Source: Micromonospora profundi (GTDB lineage: Bacteria; Actinomycetota; Actinomycetes; Mycobacteriales; Micromonosporaceae). Taken from it: DNA of 64,000 nt. Below the pieces are notes generated by a model that worked only from the letters and a program-made list of their open reading frames with translations, did not search any database and had not been told where the DNA came from. Location: NCBI RefSeq assembly GCF_011927785.1, contig NZ_JAATJK010000001.1:496001-560000 (forward strand), written 5' to 3'. Made by a program: the position numbers and the translations under genes. Shown piece after piece: positions 54,417-63,985 of this stretch (position 1 is the first letter of the stretch; every line of letters starts with the position of its first letter).

Positions 54417-55247
54417 ATGTCAGATCGCCCCAGGAACGTCACCTCGGTTCGGGTGCTGCGCATCGAGCGGCCCACCCCGCACCTGATCCGGCTCGTCCTC
54501 GGCGGAGATGAGTTGGCGGGTCTGCCGGTCGGCGAGCACACCGATCACTACATCAAGATCGTGTTTCCGGTGCCCGGGGTGGAATACCCCCGGCCGCTGG
54601 ACCTTGCCGCGATCCGCCGGGACCTGCCCGCGCAACACTGGCCCCGGCTGCGCGCGTACACCGTGCGGCGCTGGGATCCCGTGGCCGGGGAACTCACCGT
54701 GGACGTCGTGCACCACGGCGACGAAGGGCTGGGAGGGCCGTGGGCCGCCGCGCTGCGGCCGGGCGACCCGGTGCACTTCGTCGGGCCGGGTGGGGCGTAC
54801 GCGCCGAGCCCGGACGCGGACTGGCACCTCCTGGTCGGCGACGAGAGCGCACTGCCGGCCATCGCCGCCGCCCTGGAGCGGCTGCCGTTCGGCGCGCCGG
54901 CCCACGTCTTCGTGGAGATCGCCGACCCGGCCGACGAGCAGAAGCTGCTCAGCCCGGGCGCGGTCGAGCTGACCTGGCTGCACCGGGGCGACCGCCCGGT
55001 GGGCGAGGCGCTGGTGGCGGCGGTCCGGGCGCTGGAGTTCCCGCCGGGCCAGGTGCACGCCTTCGTGCACGGCGAGGCGACATTCGTCAGGGAGTTGCGC
55101 CGACTGCTGCGCGCCGAACGCGGCGTACCGGCCAGCCAGCTGTCCATCTCCGGCTACTGGCGGCGCGGCATGGACGACGAGGGCTGGCGCTCCACGAAGT
55201 CGGACTGGAACCGCCAGGTGGCCGCCGAGGAGCCGACCGCCGCCTGA
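54417..55247 (+). CDS. Siderophore-interacting protein (ferric-siderophore reductase family)
   Basis: A 276-residue flavoprotein of the ViuB/SIP family that reduces ferric siderophores in the cytoplasm to release iron. FAD-binding RAYTVRRWDP lies near residue 79, the NAD(P)H domain has LLVGDESALPAIAAAL, and the ending is SISGYWRRGMDDEGWR. ATG 54417 is leaderless behind an iron box. It is probably made only under iron starvation, unlike its dgt and dnaG neighbours. Confidence 0.95.
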   Translation: MSDRPRNVTSVRVLRIERPTPHLIRLVLGGDELAGLPVGEHTDHYIKIVFPVPGVEYPRPLDLAAIRRDLPAQHWPRLRAYTVRRWDPVAGELTVDVVHHGDEGLGGPWAAALRPGDPVHFVGPGGAYAPSPDADWHLLVGDESALPAIAAALERLPFGAPAHVFVEIADPADEQKLLSPGAVELTWLHRGDRPVGEALVAAVRALEFPPGQVHAFVHGEATFVRELRRLLRAERGVPASQLSISGYWRRGMDDEGWRSTKSDWNRQVAAEEPTAA

Positions 55248-55345
55248 GGCAGCCGGCGAGACGAGCCGGACCGGTCTGCCCGACCGTCCCCCGCTCGGTG
55301 CGTCGTCAGTCCCGCAGGGCAGGATGTACGCGGAGGGGGTGGCGC

Positions 55346-57226
55346 ATGGCTGGGCGGATCCGGGACGAGGACATCGCACTGGTCCGGGAACGCACCTCGA
55401 TCTCGGACGTGATCTCCGAGACGGTCACCCTGAAGTCGGCCGGCGGCGGCAACCTCAAGGGCCTGTGCCCGTTCCACGACGAGAAGAGCCCGTCGTTCAA
55501 CGTCTCGCCGGCCCGCAACGTCTGGTACTGCTTCGGCTGCGGGGCGGGCGGCGACGCGATCAAGTTCCTGATGGACGCCGAGCACCTCAGCTTCGTCGAG
55601 TCCGTGGAGCGGCTTGCCGGGCGCGCCGGCATCCAACTGCGCTACGTCCAGGACGACGGCAACACCCCGCGCCCGCGCCCCCAGCAGGGCCAGCGGCAGC
55701 GCCTGGTCGCCGCGCACGCCGCAGCCGTCGAGTTCTATCGGGCCCAGCTCAGCACGGCAGGTGCCCGGCCGGCCCGGGAGTTCCTGGCCCAGCGGGGCTT
55801 CGACCGGGCCGCCGCCGAGCGCTACGGCTGCGGCTTCGCGCCCGAAGCGTGGGACCTGCTCACCAAGCACCTGCGCCAGCAGGGCTTCACGCACCAGGAG
55901 TTGGTGACCGCCGGGCTGTCCCGCGAGTCCCGCTCCGGCACGCTCATCGACCGGTTCCGCCGCCGGCTGCTCTGGCCGATCCGCGACCTCACCGGCGACG
56001 TCATCGGTTTCGGCGCGCGCAAGCTCTTCGACGACGACGACGGCCCGAAATACCTGAACACCCCCGAGACGCCGATCTACAAGAAGTCGCACGTGCTCTA
56101 CGGCATCGACCAGGCCAAGCGGGAGATCGCCAAGCAGGGCCGGGCGGTGATCGTCGAGGGCTACACCGACGTGATGGCCTGCCACCTGGCCGGCGTGACC
56201 ACAGCCGTCGCGACCTGCGGCACCGCCTTCGGCGCGGACCACATCGGTGTGCTGCGCCGGCTCCTGCTGGACACCGACTCGGTGGCCGGCGAGATCATCT
56301 TTACCTTCGATGGGGACGCCGCCGGGCAGAAGGCCGCGCTGCGCGCCTTCTCCGACGACCAGCGCTTCGTCGGCCGGACGTTCATCGCCGTCAGCCCCGA
56401 CAACATGGACCCGTGTGAGCTGCGGCTGGCCAAGGGCGACCTGGCCGTGCGGGACCTGGTCGCCCGCCGTGAGCCGCTCGTCGACTTCGCCCTGCGGCAC
56501 GTGATCAGCCGCTACGACCTGGACACCGTCGACGGCCGGGTCGAGGCCATGCGCCGGGCCGCGCCGCTTGTCGCGCAACTCAAGGACCGGGAAAAGCGTC
56601 CCGAGTACGTCCGCAAGCTCGCCATGGATCTCGGTATGGAGATCGAACCGGTGCAGCGGGCGGTGCTTGCCGCCGCCAACGCCCCGCCACCCGGTGCCCG
56701 TGACTCCGCGCCTGCGGCCCGCCCCGCACAGGCCCGCCCCGAATCTGCTGTGGACAGCCCGCAGTCGATGGTCGAGCGGGAGGCGCTGAAGCTCGCCCTC
56801 CAACAGCCGGTGCTGGCCGGGCCGATGTTCGACGCTGTCGAGGCGACCGAATACCGGCACCCGGTACACGTGGCGGTGCGTACGGCAATCGCAGCCGCCG
56901 GTGGTGTCGTGTCGGCGACCGGCGGCGCGGTCTGGATCGAGTCGGTCCGCGACGCCTGCGACGACCTGGCGTCGGCGGCGCTTGTCGGCGAGTTGGCGGT
57001 GGAGCCGCTGCGGATCGATGGCGAGCCGGACCCCCGCTACGTGTCGATCACCATGGCGCGGGTGCAGTTCGGGTCGGTGACCGCCCGGATCCGGGATCTC
57101 AAGTCGCGGATCCAGCGGATCAACCCGGTCAACAACAAGGACGAATACTTCGCCGCCTTCGGCGAGCTGCTGTCGCTGGAGCAGCACGCCCGGGCGCTGC
57201 GCGAGCAGGCCGCGGGAGGGCTGTGA
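55346..57226 (+). CDS. dnaG: DNA primase DnaG
   Basis: A 626-residue replication primase. It has a CHC2 zinc finger ([11 protein letters not shown] ... [11 protein letters not shown]), a catalytic N-domain, a TOPRIM core ([21 protein letters not shown]) and a C-terminal DnaB-interaction domain. ATG 55346 has GGAGGGGG about 6-8 nt upstream; a long frame extension upstream is antisense-like shadow over the siderophore gene. Confidence 0.96.
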   Translation: MAGRIRDEDIALVRERTSISDVISETVTLKSAGGGNLKGLCPFHDEKSPSFNVSPARNVWYCFGCGAGGDAIKFLMDAEHLSFVESVERLAGRAGIQLRYVQDDGNTPRPRPQQGQRQRLVAAHAAAVEFYRAQLSTAGARPAREFLAQRGFDRAAAERYGCGFAPEAWDLLTKHLRQQGFTHQELVTAGLSRESRSGTLIDRFRRRLLWPIRDLTGDVIGFGARKLFDDDDGPKYLNTPETPIYKKSHVLYGIDQAKREIAKQGRAVIVEGYTDVMACHLAGVTTAVATCGTAFGADHIGVLRRLLLDTDSVAGEIIFTFDGDAAGQKAALRAFSDDQRFVGRTFIAVSPDNMDPCELRLAKGDLAVRDLVARREPLVDFALRHVISRYDLDTVDGRVEAMRRAAPLVAQLKDREKRPEYVRKLAMDLGMEIEPVQRAVLAAANAPPPGARDSAPAARPAQARPESAVDSPQSMVEREALKLALQQPVLAGPMFDAVEATEYRHPVHVAVRTAIAAAGGVVSATGGAVWIESVRDACDDLASAALVGELAVEPLRIDGEPDPRYVSITMARVQFGSVTARIRDLKSRIQRINPVNNKDEYFAAFGELLSLEQHARALREQAAGGL

Positions 57227-57762
57227 TGGGACTGTTCAGTCGTAAGCCGAAACTGCCTCCGGCGGACCGGCCGCCGCTGGTCCGCGACGAGCGGGTGCTC
57301 GCCTGGGCGGCGGTGGGCAACGGCGAGGGCGACGGCGTGGTGGTGGCCAGCAACCTCGGGCTGTGGCTGCCCGGCCGGGGTGACCGTATCGGCTGGCACG
57401 ACATCCTCAAGGCGGTGTGGTCAGGTCGGGAGTTGACAGTCACGCTCGCCGAGACCGTCGTCGACCGCGACGACTACACGGTGGTCGTCGACGGCACGGC
57501 CGAGACGTACCTCCTGCTCGACCCGGGCGAGCTGCCGCACCAGGTGCGGGCGCGGGTGACCCGCTCGGTCGCGTACACCGAGCACCACCGACTGCCCGGC
57601 GGCGCGGCGCGGGTCGCGGCCCGCCGCGTGGCCGGGGCCGACGGTCTGACCTGGACGGTCCGACTCGACCCCGGCACCCCCGCGGACGACGAGGCCCTGC
57701 TCGTCGAGACCGACCGTCTGGTCGGTGCGGCCCGTGCCGCCACCGCGCCGGCCGATCTCTGA
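57226..57762 (+). CDS. Hypothetical soluble protein downstream of dnaG
   Basis: A 178-residue protein with alternating beta strands (ERVLAWAAVGNGEGDGVVVA, later EAYLLLDPGELPHQVRARV) and a C-terminal helix. A family of unknown function commonly follows dnaG in this group of bacteria, by my recollection. ATG 57226 overlaps the dnaG stop (TGATG). Confidence 0.78.
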   Translation: MGLFSRKPKLPPADRPPLVRDERVLAWAAVGNGEGDGVVVASNLGLWLPGRGDRIGWHDILKAVWSGRELTVTLAETVVDRDDYTVVVDGTAETYLLLDPGELPHQVRARVTRSVAYTEHHRLPGGAARVAARRVAGADGLTWTVRLDPGTPADDEALLVETDRLVGAARAATAPADL

Positions 57763-57771
57763 CCGGTTGGG

Positions 57772-58791
57772 TCAGTTGGCGCCGAGATCCGTCAGCGCCT
57801 TCTCCGCGCCGCGGTGCAGCGGCACCGGCAGGGTCCTGCGGGCCTTTTCCAGCGAGATCCCCTTGGCCGCCGGGTTGGCCTGGGCCAGGGCGTCGCGCTT
57901 TTCGAACACCGTCCGGGTGATCGCGCAGGCGACATTGGCGTCCAGGTCCTTGCGGACCAACAGCACATTCGGCACGACGATTGTCCGGGTGTCGGCTGCC
58001 GTCCCGTACGCGTCCCGCCCGATAGTGCCTTCCTGGTAGCCGGGGCTCGACGCGGTCATCTTCGGCAGCAACGGCGCGATGTCGACGAACTTCACCGAGT
58101 CGCCGGCGGTGGTGAACAGGTCGGTCAGGCCCCCGGTGGGCAGACCGCCGGACCAGAAGAGACCGTCGACGCTGCCGTCCTTGATCCCCTCGACCGTCTT
58201 GGTCAGGTCCAGCCGCTGTGCCCGGATGTCCTTGGCAGGGTCGAGGCCGGCGGCCTGCAGCAGCCGGTTGGCGATCACCTCCGTTCCGGACTTCGGGGAG
58301 CCGGTGGAGATCCTCTTGCCGCGCATGTCAGCCACCGACGTGATCCCAGAGTCTTTGCGGACCACCACCTGGGTGTAGTTGTCGTAGATGCGCGCGAGCG
58401 CCTCGACCGGCTGCGGCGCGCTGAAGCTGCCCTTGCCCTCGACCGCGTTGACCGCCGTGTCGAACAGCGAGAACGCCACGTCGTACTGCCCATTGACCAG
58501 CTGCTCGACGTTTTGCACCGACGCACCGGTCTCGGCGGCGGTGCCGGTGAGCTTGCCGCCGGTCGCCTCGGACAACTGCCCGGCCAGGGCATTGCCGACC
58601 ACGTAGTAGACGCCTGTCGCGTTGCCGGTGGCAATGCCGACGCGAGTCTCCCGGGTCACCTCGCAGGTGACCTCGCTGGCCGCGTCGTCCTTGTCCGCGC
58701 CGCCTTGCTGACCGCCGCAACCCGTGGCGCCGACCGTGACGATGGCGAGCAGGCTCAGGCCCGCCGCGAGCCGTACGTCGATTCGTCTCAC
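57772..58791 (-). CDS. TAXI-family TRAP transporter solute-binding lipoprotein
   Basis: A 339-residue exported binding protein of the TAXI type. It has a signal peptide with lipobox-like ATGC (Cys25), TRVGIATGNATGVYYVVGNAL at the start of the mature domain (reference motif GGTGGVYYPLG-like) and KRISTGSPKSGTEV further on. It feeds the fused TRAP permease encoded just upstream, with which its GTG overlaps by 4 nt; RBS GGAGG. Substrates of TAXI systems include glutamate and other carboxylates; not determinable here. Confidence 0.92.
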   Translation of the reverse strand: MRRIDVRLAAGLSLLAIVTVGATGCGGQQGGADKDDAASEVTCEVTRETRVGIATGNATGVYYVVGNALAGQLSEATGGKLTGTAAETGASVQNVEQLVNGQYDVAFSLFDTAVNAVEGKGSFSAPQPVEALARIYDNYTQVVVRKDSGITSVADMRGKRISTGSPKSGTEVIANRLLQAAGLDPAKDIRAQRLDLTKTVEGIKDGSVDGLFWSGGLPTGGLTDLFTTAGDSVKFVDIAPLLPKMTASSPGYQEGTIGRDAYGTAADTRTIVVPNVLLVRKDLDANVACAITRTVFEKRDALAQANPAAKGISLEKARRTLPVPLHRGAEKALTDLGAN

Positions 58792-61097
58792 AGTTTTTCC
58801 TCCACAGGGCTGGCTGGTGATCCGGACGTTGGGCGACCGGTGGATCCGCGTCGGACGAACACACCCGCCGCCGCGACGGCGGCCAGTGCGACGCCGACCG
58901 TGACAGGCACGGGTTCGAGCCAGAGCAACGTGACGCCAGCGAGGGCACCGAGCACGCGCTCCGGTGCGCCGGCAGGGCCCACACCGGGCAACCAGCCACC
59001 GGCGGCGACGGCGAGCACCGCCACGCTGAGCGCGGTGACCACGGCGGCGAAGGCGATCCGCTGGACGCCACCGATACCCAGCAGACCCAGCCCGGCCGGC
59101 GTGATGACGAACGCGATCGGGGTCAGGTAGGCAGGCAGCGCGTACCGCAGGGTCTGCCACATGGTCGGCACCAGCCGGCCGCCGGTGACCGCGGCGGCGG
59201 CCACCGCGGCGAGCGCGGTCGGCGGGGACACCTCGGACAGGACCGCGAAGTAGAAGACGAACATCGCCGCGGCGGGCGCGGTCACGCCCAGGTCGAGCAG
59301 GGCCGGACCGACGATCACCCAACCGATCACGAACGAGGCGGTGACCGGCACGGCCAGACCCAACAGGCTGAGCGCTACGGCGGCGAGCAGCGCGGTGAGC
59401 ACCAGCACCAACGTCGGATCCGAGGTGGCCGCCTTGGCGCCGCCGATCAGCAGCGCCGCCGCCTGCGGCCCGAGACCGGTCTTCGTGGTGGTCGCCGTGA
59501 TGATGCCGGCGGCGGCGCAGACCGCCGTCACCGCGAGCACGCCGCGTACACCGGTGACGAGCGCGGTCACGAGCCGCGCCGGAGTGAGCCGGTGCGCACG
59601 GTCCAGGAAGGACAGCGCGGCGGCGAGGACGGTGGCGAAGACGACAGCCCTCGTCGCGGACACGCCGACAGCGAGGAACACGATGATGGCGATCAGCGAG
59701 GCGAAGTGGTAGCCGAAGCGGGTCAGCAGACGCCAGGGCGAACCGACGTCGATCACCACCGGACGGACGCCGGAACGGCGAGCGTCGATCTCCACGGAGA
59801 GCAGGATGCCGAGGTAGTAGAGCACCGTCGGCACCGTGGCCCAGCCCAGCACCTGTAGGTACGAGACGCCCAGGTATTCGGCGATGATGAACGCCGCCGC
59901 ACCCAGGGTGGGCGGGGAGAGGATCGCACCCACACCGGCTGCGGCCAGCATGCCGCCGGCCCTCTCCGGGGGATAGCCGGCGCGGCGTAGCAGCGGCCAG
60001 GTGACAGCGCCGATGCTCACCGTCGTCGCCGCACCGGAACCGGAGACGGTGCCGAGCAGGAACCCGGAGGCCACCGCCGTCCGACCGGCTGCGGTACGCG
60101 AGCGGCGGAACGCGGCGGCCGACAACTCGACGAAGAACCGCCCGGCCCCGGACAGCTCCAGGACCGCGCCGTAGATGGTGAACAGCACGATGTACGAGGC
60201 GGCCACGTCCAGTGGGGTGCCGTAGAAGCCGCTGTCGGAGTTGTAGAACGCGTCGATCAGTTGACTGAAGTCGAGCCCGCCGTGGGCGACCGGCCAGGAC
60301 TGCGGTAGCAGCCCTCCGTAGTAGCCGTAGCCGAGGAACAGCAGGCAGACCGCCGGCAGGATCCACCCGGTGGTACGTCGGCACGCCTCCAGCAGCAGCA
60401 GGAGCAGCACGGTGCCAAGCACCAGATCCATTGGTGCCAGCAGTCCCTGCCGGTCGAGGAACGCGTTGTAGCCACCGCCGCCCGACCCGATGGTGACCGG
60501 CAGGACGGGGTAGAGGCAGGCGGCCACCGCCAGGACGACCAGGACCCAGTCCGGCACGGTGGGTCCCGACGAAGCCGGCAGCGCGACGGTGCGGTCCCCG
60601 TCGCCTCGTCGCGAGCGCAGGCGGGCCGGCAGCCGCAGGTCGGCTGGGTAGGCCAGGAAAACCAGCGGGAGTACGCCGGCCAGGAAGATGATCAGGTAAT
60701 ACTTGCTGCCCTGCGACAGAGGGCGGAACACCTGCCAGAGGGCGAGCCCGCCGATCGCCAACGTCGCGGCGGTGAGGAGCCAACCCGCTGGCCCGGACAA
60801 AACCCGGCCCGGCTTCTCGTCCTCGAACTGGGCGGCCAGGTCCCGGGTCGCCCGCTCGGCAACGGAGCTGTCGTCGTCGGCGTTACGCGCTGTCGTGTCG
60901 GTGCTCGCGTCGCTCGTGTCGGTGCTGTGTGCCGTTGTGGTGCTTTGCGCGGTCGTGTCGGCGCTGGGGGTGGGCTCGGCTGTCGGCCGAGGTCGGGGCG
61001 GCAGGCCGCCCGTGCCCGACGCGGGCTCCTCGGCGGGAGAATTGGCTGTTCGGGCGGGTGGGAACGAACCGTCGGGCAAGCTGATGGGCGGCGGCAC
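58788..61097 (-). CDS. TRAP transporter fused permease (DctQM type)
   Basis: A 769-residue membrane protein with about 18 helices. The small (DctQ) and large (DctM) subunits are fused, as is usual for TAXI systems. Conserved DctM features include GTVSGSGAATTVSIGAVTWP and LSPPTLGAAAFIIAEYLGVS. An about 100-residue Ser/Thr/Asp-rich cytoplasmic N-terminus precedes the first helix and is unusual. GTG 61097 is favoured (TATCGT 6 nt upstream, leaderless) over GTG 61112. Confidence 0.93.
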   Translation of the reverse strand: MPPPISLPDGSFPPARTANSPAEEPASGTGGLPPRPRPTAEPTPSADTTAQSTTTAHSTDTSDASTDTTARNADDDSSVAERATRDLAAQFEDEKPGRVLSGPAGWLLTAATLAIGGLALWQVFRPLSQGSKYYLIIFLAGVLPLVFLAYPADLRLPARLRSRRGDGDRTVALPASSGPTVPDWVLVVLAVAACLYPVLPVTIGSGGGGYNAFLDRQGLLAPMDLVLGTVLLLLLLEACRRTTGWILPAVCLLFLGYGYYGGLLPQSWPVAHGGLDFSQLIDAFYNSDSGFYGTPLDVAASYIVLFTIYGAVLELSGAGRFFVELSAAAFRRSRTAAGRTAVASGFLLGTVSGSGAATTVSIGAVTWPLLRRAGYPPERAGGMLAAAGVGAILSPPTLGAAAFIIAEYLGVSYLQVLGWATVPTVLYYLGILLSVEIDARRSGVRPVVIDVGSPWRLLTRFGYHFASLIAIIVFLAVGVSATRAVVFATVLAAALSFLDRAHRLTPARLVTALVTGVRGVLAVTAVCAAAGIITATTTKTGLGPQAAALLIGGAKAATSDPTLVLVLTALLAAVALSLLGLAVPVTASFVIGWVIVGPALLDLGVTAPAAAMFVFYFAVLSEVSPPTALAAVAAAAVTGGRLVPTMWQTLRYALPAYLTPIAFVITPAGLGLLGIGGVQRIAFAAVVTALSVAVLAVAAGGWLPGVGPAGAPERVLGALAGVTLLWLEPVPVTVGVALAAVAAAGVFVRRGSTGRPTSGSPASPVEEKL

Positions 61098-61264
61098 GAG
61101 GGGACGATACACGTCGATCGTGCGGGCCGTGGGGCATCGATCGGCGTTTCGCTGTCACCGGCTCGGGCGGTGGGGCCGGAGTCTCACCCCTGGCGCCCGG
61201 CGCAGCCTGCCCGGTGCGCGTATTTGCGTGGAGGGGTGTCGGACCCGGCGGTTAGGGTCGGGCG

Positions 61265-62197
61265 GTGACTTCGGGGCGATCACTGATTCAGGCTCGTGGG
61301 CTTGTGAAACGGTTCGGTGATTTCACCGCCGTGGACGGCATCGACGTCGAGGTGCGCTCGGGTGAGGCGTTCGGCTTCCTCGGTCCCAACGGCGCCGGCA
61401 AGTCCTCCACCATGCGGATGATCGGCTGCATCTCCCCGCCGAGCGGCGGTGAGCTGCGCATCCTCGACATGGACCCGGTGGCTGACGGGCCTGCCATCCG
61501 GGCTCGGCTCGGCGTGTGCCCGCAGATGGACAACCTCGACCCGGAGCTGACCGTTCGGGAAAACCTCACCGTCTACGCGCGCTACTTCGGCATCCCGCGC
61601 CGGGTGGCAAAGGAGCGGGCCGCCGAGCTGCTCGACTTCGTCCAGCTCACCGAGCGGGCCGACAGCAAGGTCGAGCCACTCTCCGGCGGGATGAAGCGCC
61701 GGCTGACAATCGCCCGCGCGCTTGTGAACGACCCGGAGATCGTGCTGCTCGACGAGCCGACCACCGGCCTGGACCCGCAGGCCCGGCACCTGGTGTGGGA
61801 GCGGCTGTTCCGGCTCAAACAGCAGGGCGTCACGCTGGTGCTCACCACGCACTACATGGACGAGGCCGAGCAGCTCTGCGACCGGCTGGTGGTGATGGAC
61901 GGCGGGCGGATCGTCGCCGAAGGCTCACCTCGGGAGCTGATCGAGCAGCACTCCACCCGCGAGGTGGTCGAGCTGCGCTTCGCCGCCGAGTCGCAGGAGC
62001 CGTTCGCCGGCAAGCTCGCCGGGCTGGGGGAGCGGGTCGAGGTGTTGCCCGACCGGGTCCTGCTCTACGTGCCCGACGGCGACGCGGCGGTCGTCGAGGT
62101 TTCCGCGTCGGGGCTCACCCCGGCAAACGTGCTGGTGCGGCGCAGTGGCCTCGAAGATGTCTTCCTGCACCTGACCGGCCGCACCCTTGTCGACTGA
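61265..62197 (+). CDS. ABC-2 exporter ATP-binding protein (DrrA-like)
   Basis: A 310-residue ATPase with Walker A GPNGAGKS (about residue 41), signature LSGGMKRRLTIA and Walker B IVLLDEPTTGLDP, plus a C-terminal regulatory region typical of DrrA/NodI exporters. GTG 61265 has TAGGGT 6 nt upstream (leaderless). Two permease genes follow on the same strand; together they form an efflux pump for lipid-like or drug-like substrates. Confidence 0.94.
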   Translation: MTSGRSLIQARGLVKRFGDFTAVDGIDVEVRSGEAFGFLGPNGAGKSSTMRMIGCISPPSGGELRILDMDPVADGPAIRARLGVCPQMDNLDPELTVRENLTVYARYFGIPRRVAKERAAELLDFVQLTERADSKVEPLSGGMKRRLTIARALVNDPEIVLLDEPTTGLDPQARHLVWERLFRLKQQGVTLVLTTHYMDEAEQLCDRLVVMDGGRIVAEGSPRELIEQHSTREVVELRFAAESQEPFAGKLAGLGERVEVLPDRVLLYVPDGDAAVVEVSASGLTPANVLVRRSGLEDVFLHLTGRTLVD

Positions 62198-62310
62198 CGG
62201 GCCGATCAAGGGAGCGAAACCCGGGCGACACGTCGAAGGCGTCGCCGTAGGGTGACCGCGGCCTGTCGTACCCCCGGGGTAGGAAAGGTCGGGACACGGG
62301 GGTGGTCATT

Positions 62311-63099
62311 GTGAGTGTGGCGGGGCGGGCGCGGGCTCCCTGGGTGCCGGCGTACGCAGTGTTCGAGCACTATCTGGTCGGTCTGCGACGCACCTGGCGG
62401 GCGGGGGTGTTCTCCTCGTTCCTGCTGCCGGTGTTGACGGTGCTCGGCTTCGGGCTCGGCGTCGGCGCGTACATCGACCAGGGCGTCGGCGGTGTGCGGT
62501 ACCTCGACTGGCTGGTCCCTGGGCTGATCGCCTCGACCGCGCTCCAGGTGACTGTCGGTGACTCGACCTGGCCGGTGTTCAGCAACTTCCAGTGGGTCAA
62601 GACCTACTTCGCGCAGAGCGCGTCGCCGCTGCGGGTGGGCGACATACTGGCCGGGCACCTGGCCTTCGTGCTGTTCCGGGTGCTCACGACGATCGTGGCG
62701 TTCCTGCTGGTCACCGGGTTGTTCGGGGCGTTGCGGTCACCGTGGGCGGTGGCCACCCTGCCGGTGGTGGCGCTGCTCGCGCTGGGGGTGGCCGGGCCGA
62801 CCTTCGCGTTCTCCGCGTCGGTGTCCACCGACAGTTGGCTGGCGATGCTGTTCCGGTTCGCTGTCATCCCGATGACGCTGTTCGCCGGGGTCTTCTTCCC
62901 CGTCGAGTCGCTGCCCGACGCGCTGCGCTGGCTGGCGTACGCGACGCCGCTGTGGCACGCCGTCGACCTGTGCCGGGCGGCCACTCTCGGTGTCGCCCCA
63001 CAGTGGTCGGTCGTCGGGCACCTGCTCTACCTGGGGGCGTGGGCGGTCGCCGGTTGGCTGCTGGCGCTTCGTGCCTTCCGCCGCAAGCTCGTCGTCTAG
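62311..63099 (+). CDS. ABC-2 type permease (first)
   Basis: A 262-residue permease with six helices and the NodJ/DrrB-like pattern (ASTALQVTVGDSTWPVFSNF; FAGVFFPVESLPDALRWLAY). It is the partner of the preceding ATPase. GTG 62311 is preferred to GTG 62302 because GGGGGTGG lies 5 nt upstream. The palindrome TACCCCCGGGGTA (about 62269-62281) lies in the leader. Confidence 0.91.
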   Translation: MSVAGRARAPWVPAYAVFEHYLVGLRRTWRAGVFSSFLLPVLTVLGFGLGVGAYIDQGVGGVRYLDWLVPGLIASTALQVTVGDSTWPVFSNFQWVKTYFAQSASPLRVGDILAGHLAFVLFRVLTTIVAFLLVTGLFGALRSPWAVATLPVVALLALGVAGPTFAFSASVSTDSWLAMLFRFAVIPMTLFAGVFFPVESLPDALRWLAYATPLWHAVDLCRAATLGVAPQWSVVGHLLYLGAWAVAGWLLALRAFRRKLVV

Positions 63100-63112
63100 G
63101 GGAGGAGGTTTC

Positions 63113-63922
63113 GTGGTCACGCTGATGCTGCCCCGGATGGTCGATGTCTCGGCCGCGTCCCGGCGGTCGGGCTCGGTGGTCGAGCGCAACGTCGCGGCGC
63201 TGAAGTCCGTCTACTGGCTGCTGCTGATCTCTGGCTTCGTGGAGCCGCTGCTCTACCTGCTGTCCATCGGGGTGGGCGTCGGATCGCTGGTCGGTGACCT
63301 GCCGCTGCCCGACGGGCGCCTCGTGTCGTACGCCGCGTTCGTCGCTCCGGCGATGCTCGCCTCGTCGGCGATGACCGGGGCGCTCGCGGAGACCACATTC
63401 AACTTCTTCGGCAAGATGAAATACATGAAGCTGTACGACGGGATGATCGCCACCCCGGTACGGCCTTTCGAGATCGCCGTCGGTGAGTTGAGCTGGGCGA
63501 TGCTGCGGGGCAGCGCGTACTCGGCGGCGTTCCTCGCGGTGATGGTCGCGCTGGGCCTGACAAACGTCGCCCACGCGGTGACTGCCTTTCCGGCGGCGGT
63601 GCTTGTCGGGTTCGCGTTCGGTGGGCTCGGCATGGCGCTGTCCACGTTCATGCGTAGCTGGCAGGACTTCGACCTGATGGGCTCCGCCCAGTTCACGCTC
63701 TTCCTCTTCTCGGGCACGTTCGTGCCGGCGCAGGCGTACCCGACGCTGTTGCACTGGCTGATCGAGGTCACGCCGTTGTACCGGGCGGTGCACCTGATCC
63801 GCGGTGTCACGCTCGGCGGCGTCGGGTGGTCCTGGCTGCTCGACGTGCTCTACCTGCTGGTGATGCTGGCGGTCGGCCTGCTGGTGGCGTCGCGCCGGAT
63901 GGGCAGGTTGCTCTACAGGTAG
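63113..63922 (+). CDS. ABC-2 type permease (second)
   Basis: A 269-residue six-helix permease homologous to the first (FNFFGKMKYMKLYDGMIATP; FLFSGTFVPAQAYPTLLHWL). GTG 63113 has a strong GGAGGAGG RBS and follows the first permease by 13 nt. The two different permeases probably form a heterodimer around the single ATPase. Confidence 0.92.
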   Translation: MVTLMLPRMVDVSAASRRSGSVVERNVAALKSVYWLLLISGFVEPLLYLLSIGVGVGSLVGDLPLPDGRLVSYAAFVAPAMLASSAMTGALAETTFNFFGKMKYMKLYDGMIATPVRPFEIAVGELSWAMLRGSAYSAAFLAVMVALGLTNVAHAVTAFPAAVLVGFAFGGLGMALSTFMRSWQDFDLMGSAQFTLFLFSGTFVPAQAYPTLLHWLIEVTPLYRAVHLIRGVTLGGVGWSWLLDVLYLLVMLAVGLLVASRRMGRLLYR

Positions 63923-63985
63923 GGGTTACCGGCCGCCGCCCACGGGGCATGTCGGAGGTGACACCACCGACGATGAGGAGGGGCG

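Noticed and set aside
55154..57187. Long open frame on the minus strand opposite dnaG (677 codons)
   Set aside because: It mirrors the codon structure of dnaG in GC-rich DNA, has no RBS and no recognisable domains. Similar antisense frames opposite ppdK, phoH and the acyl-CoA dehydrogenase were dropped for the same reason.
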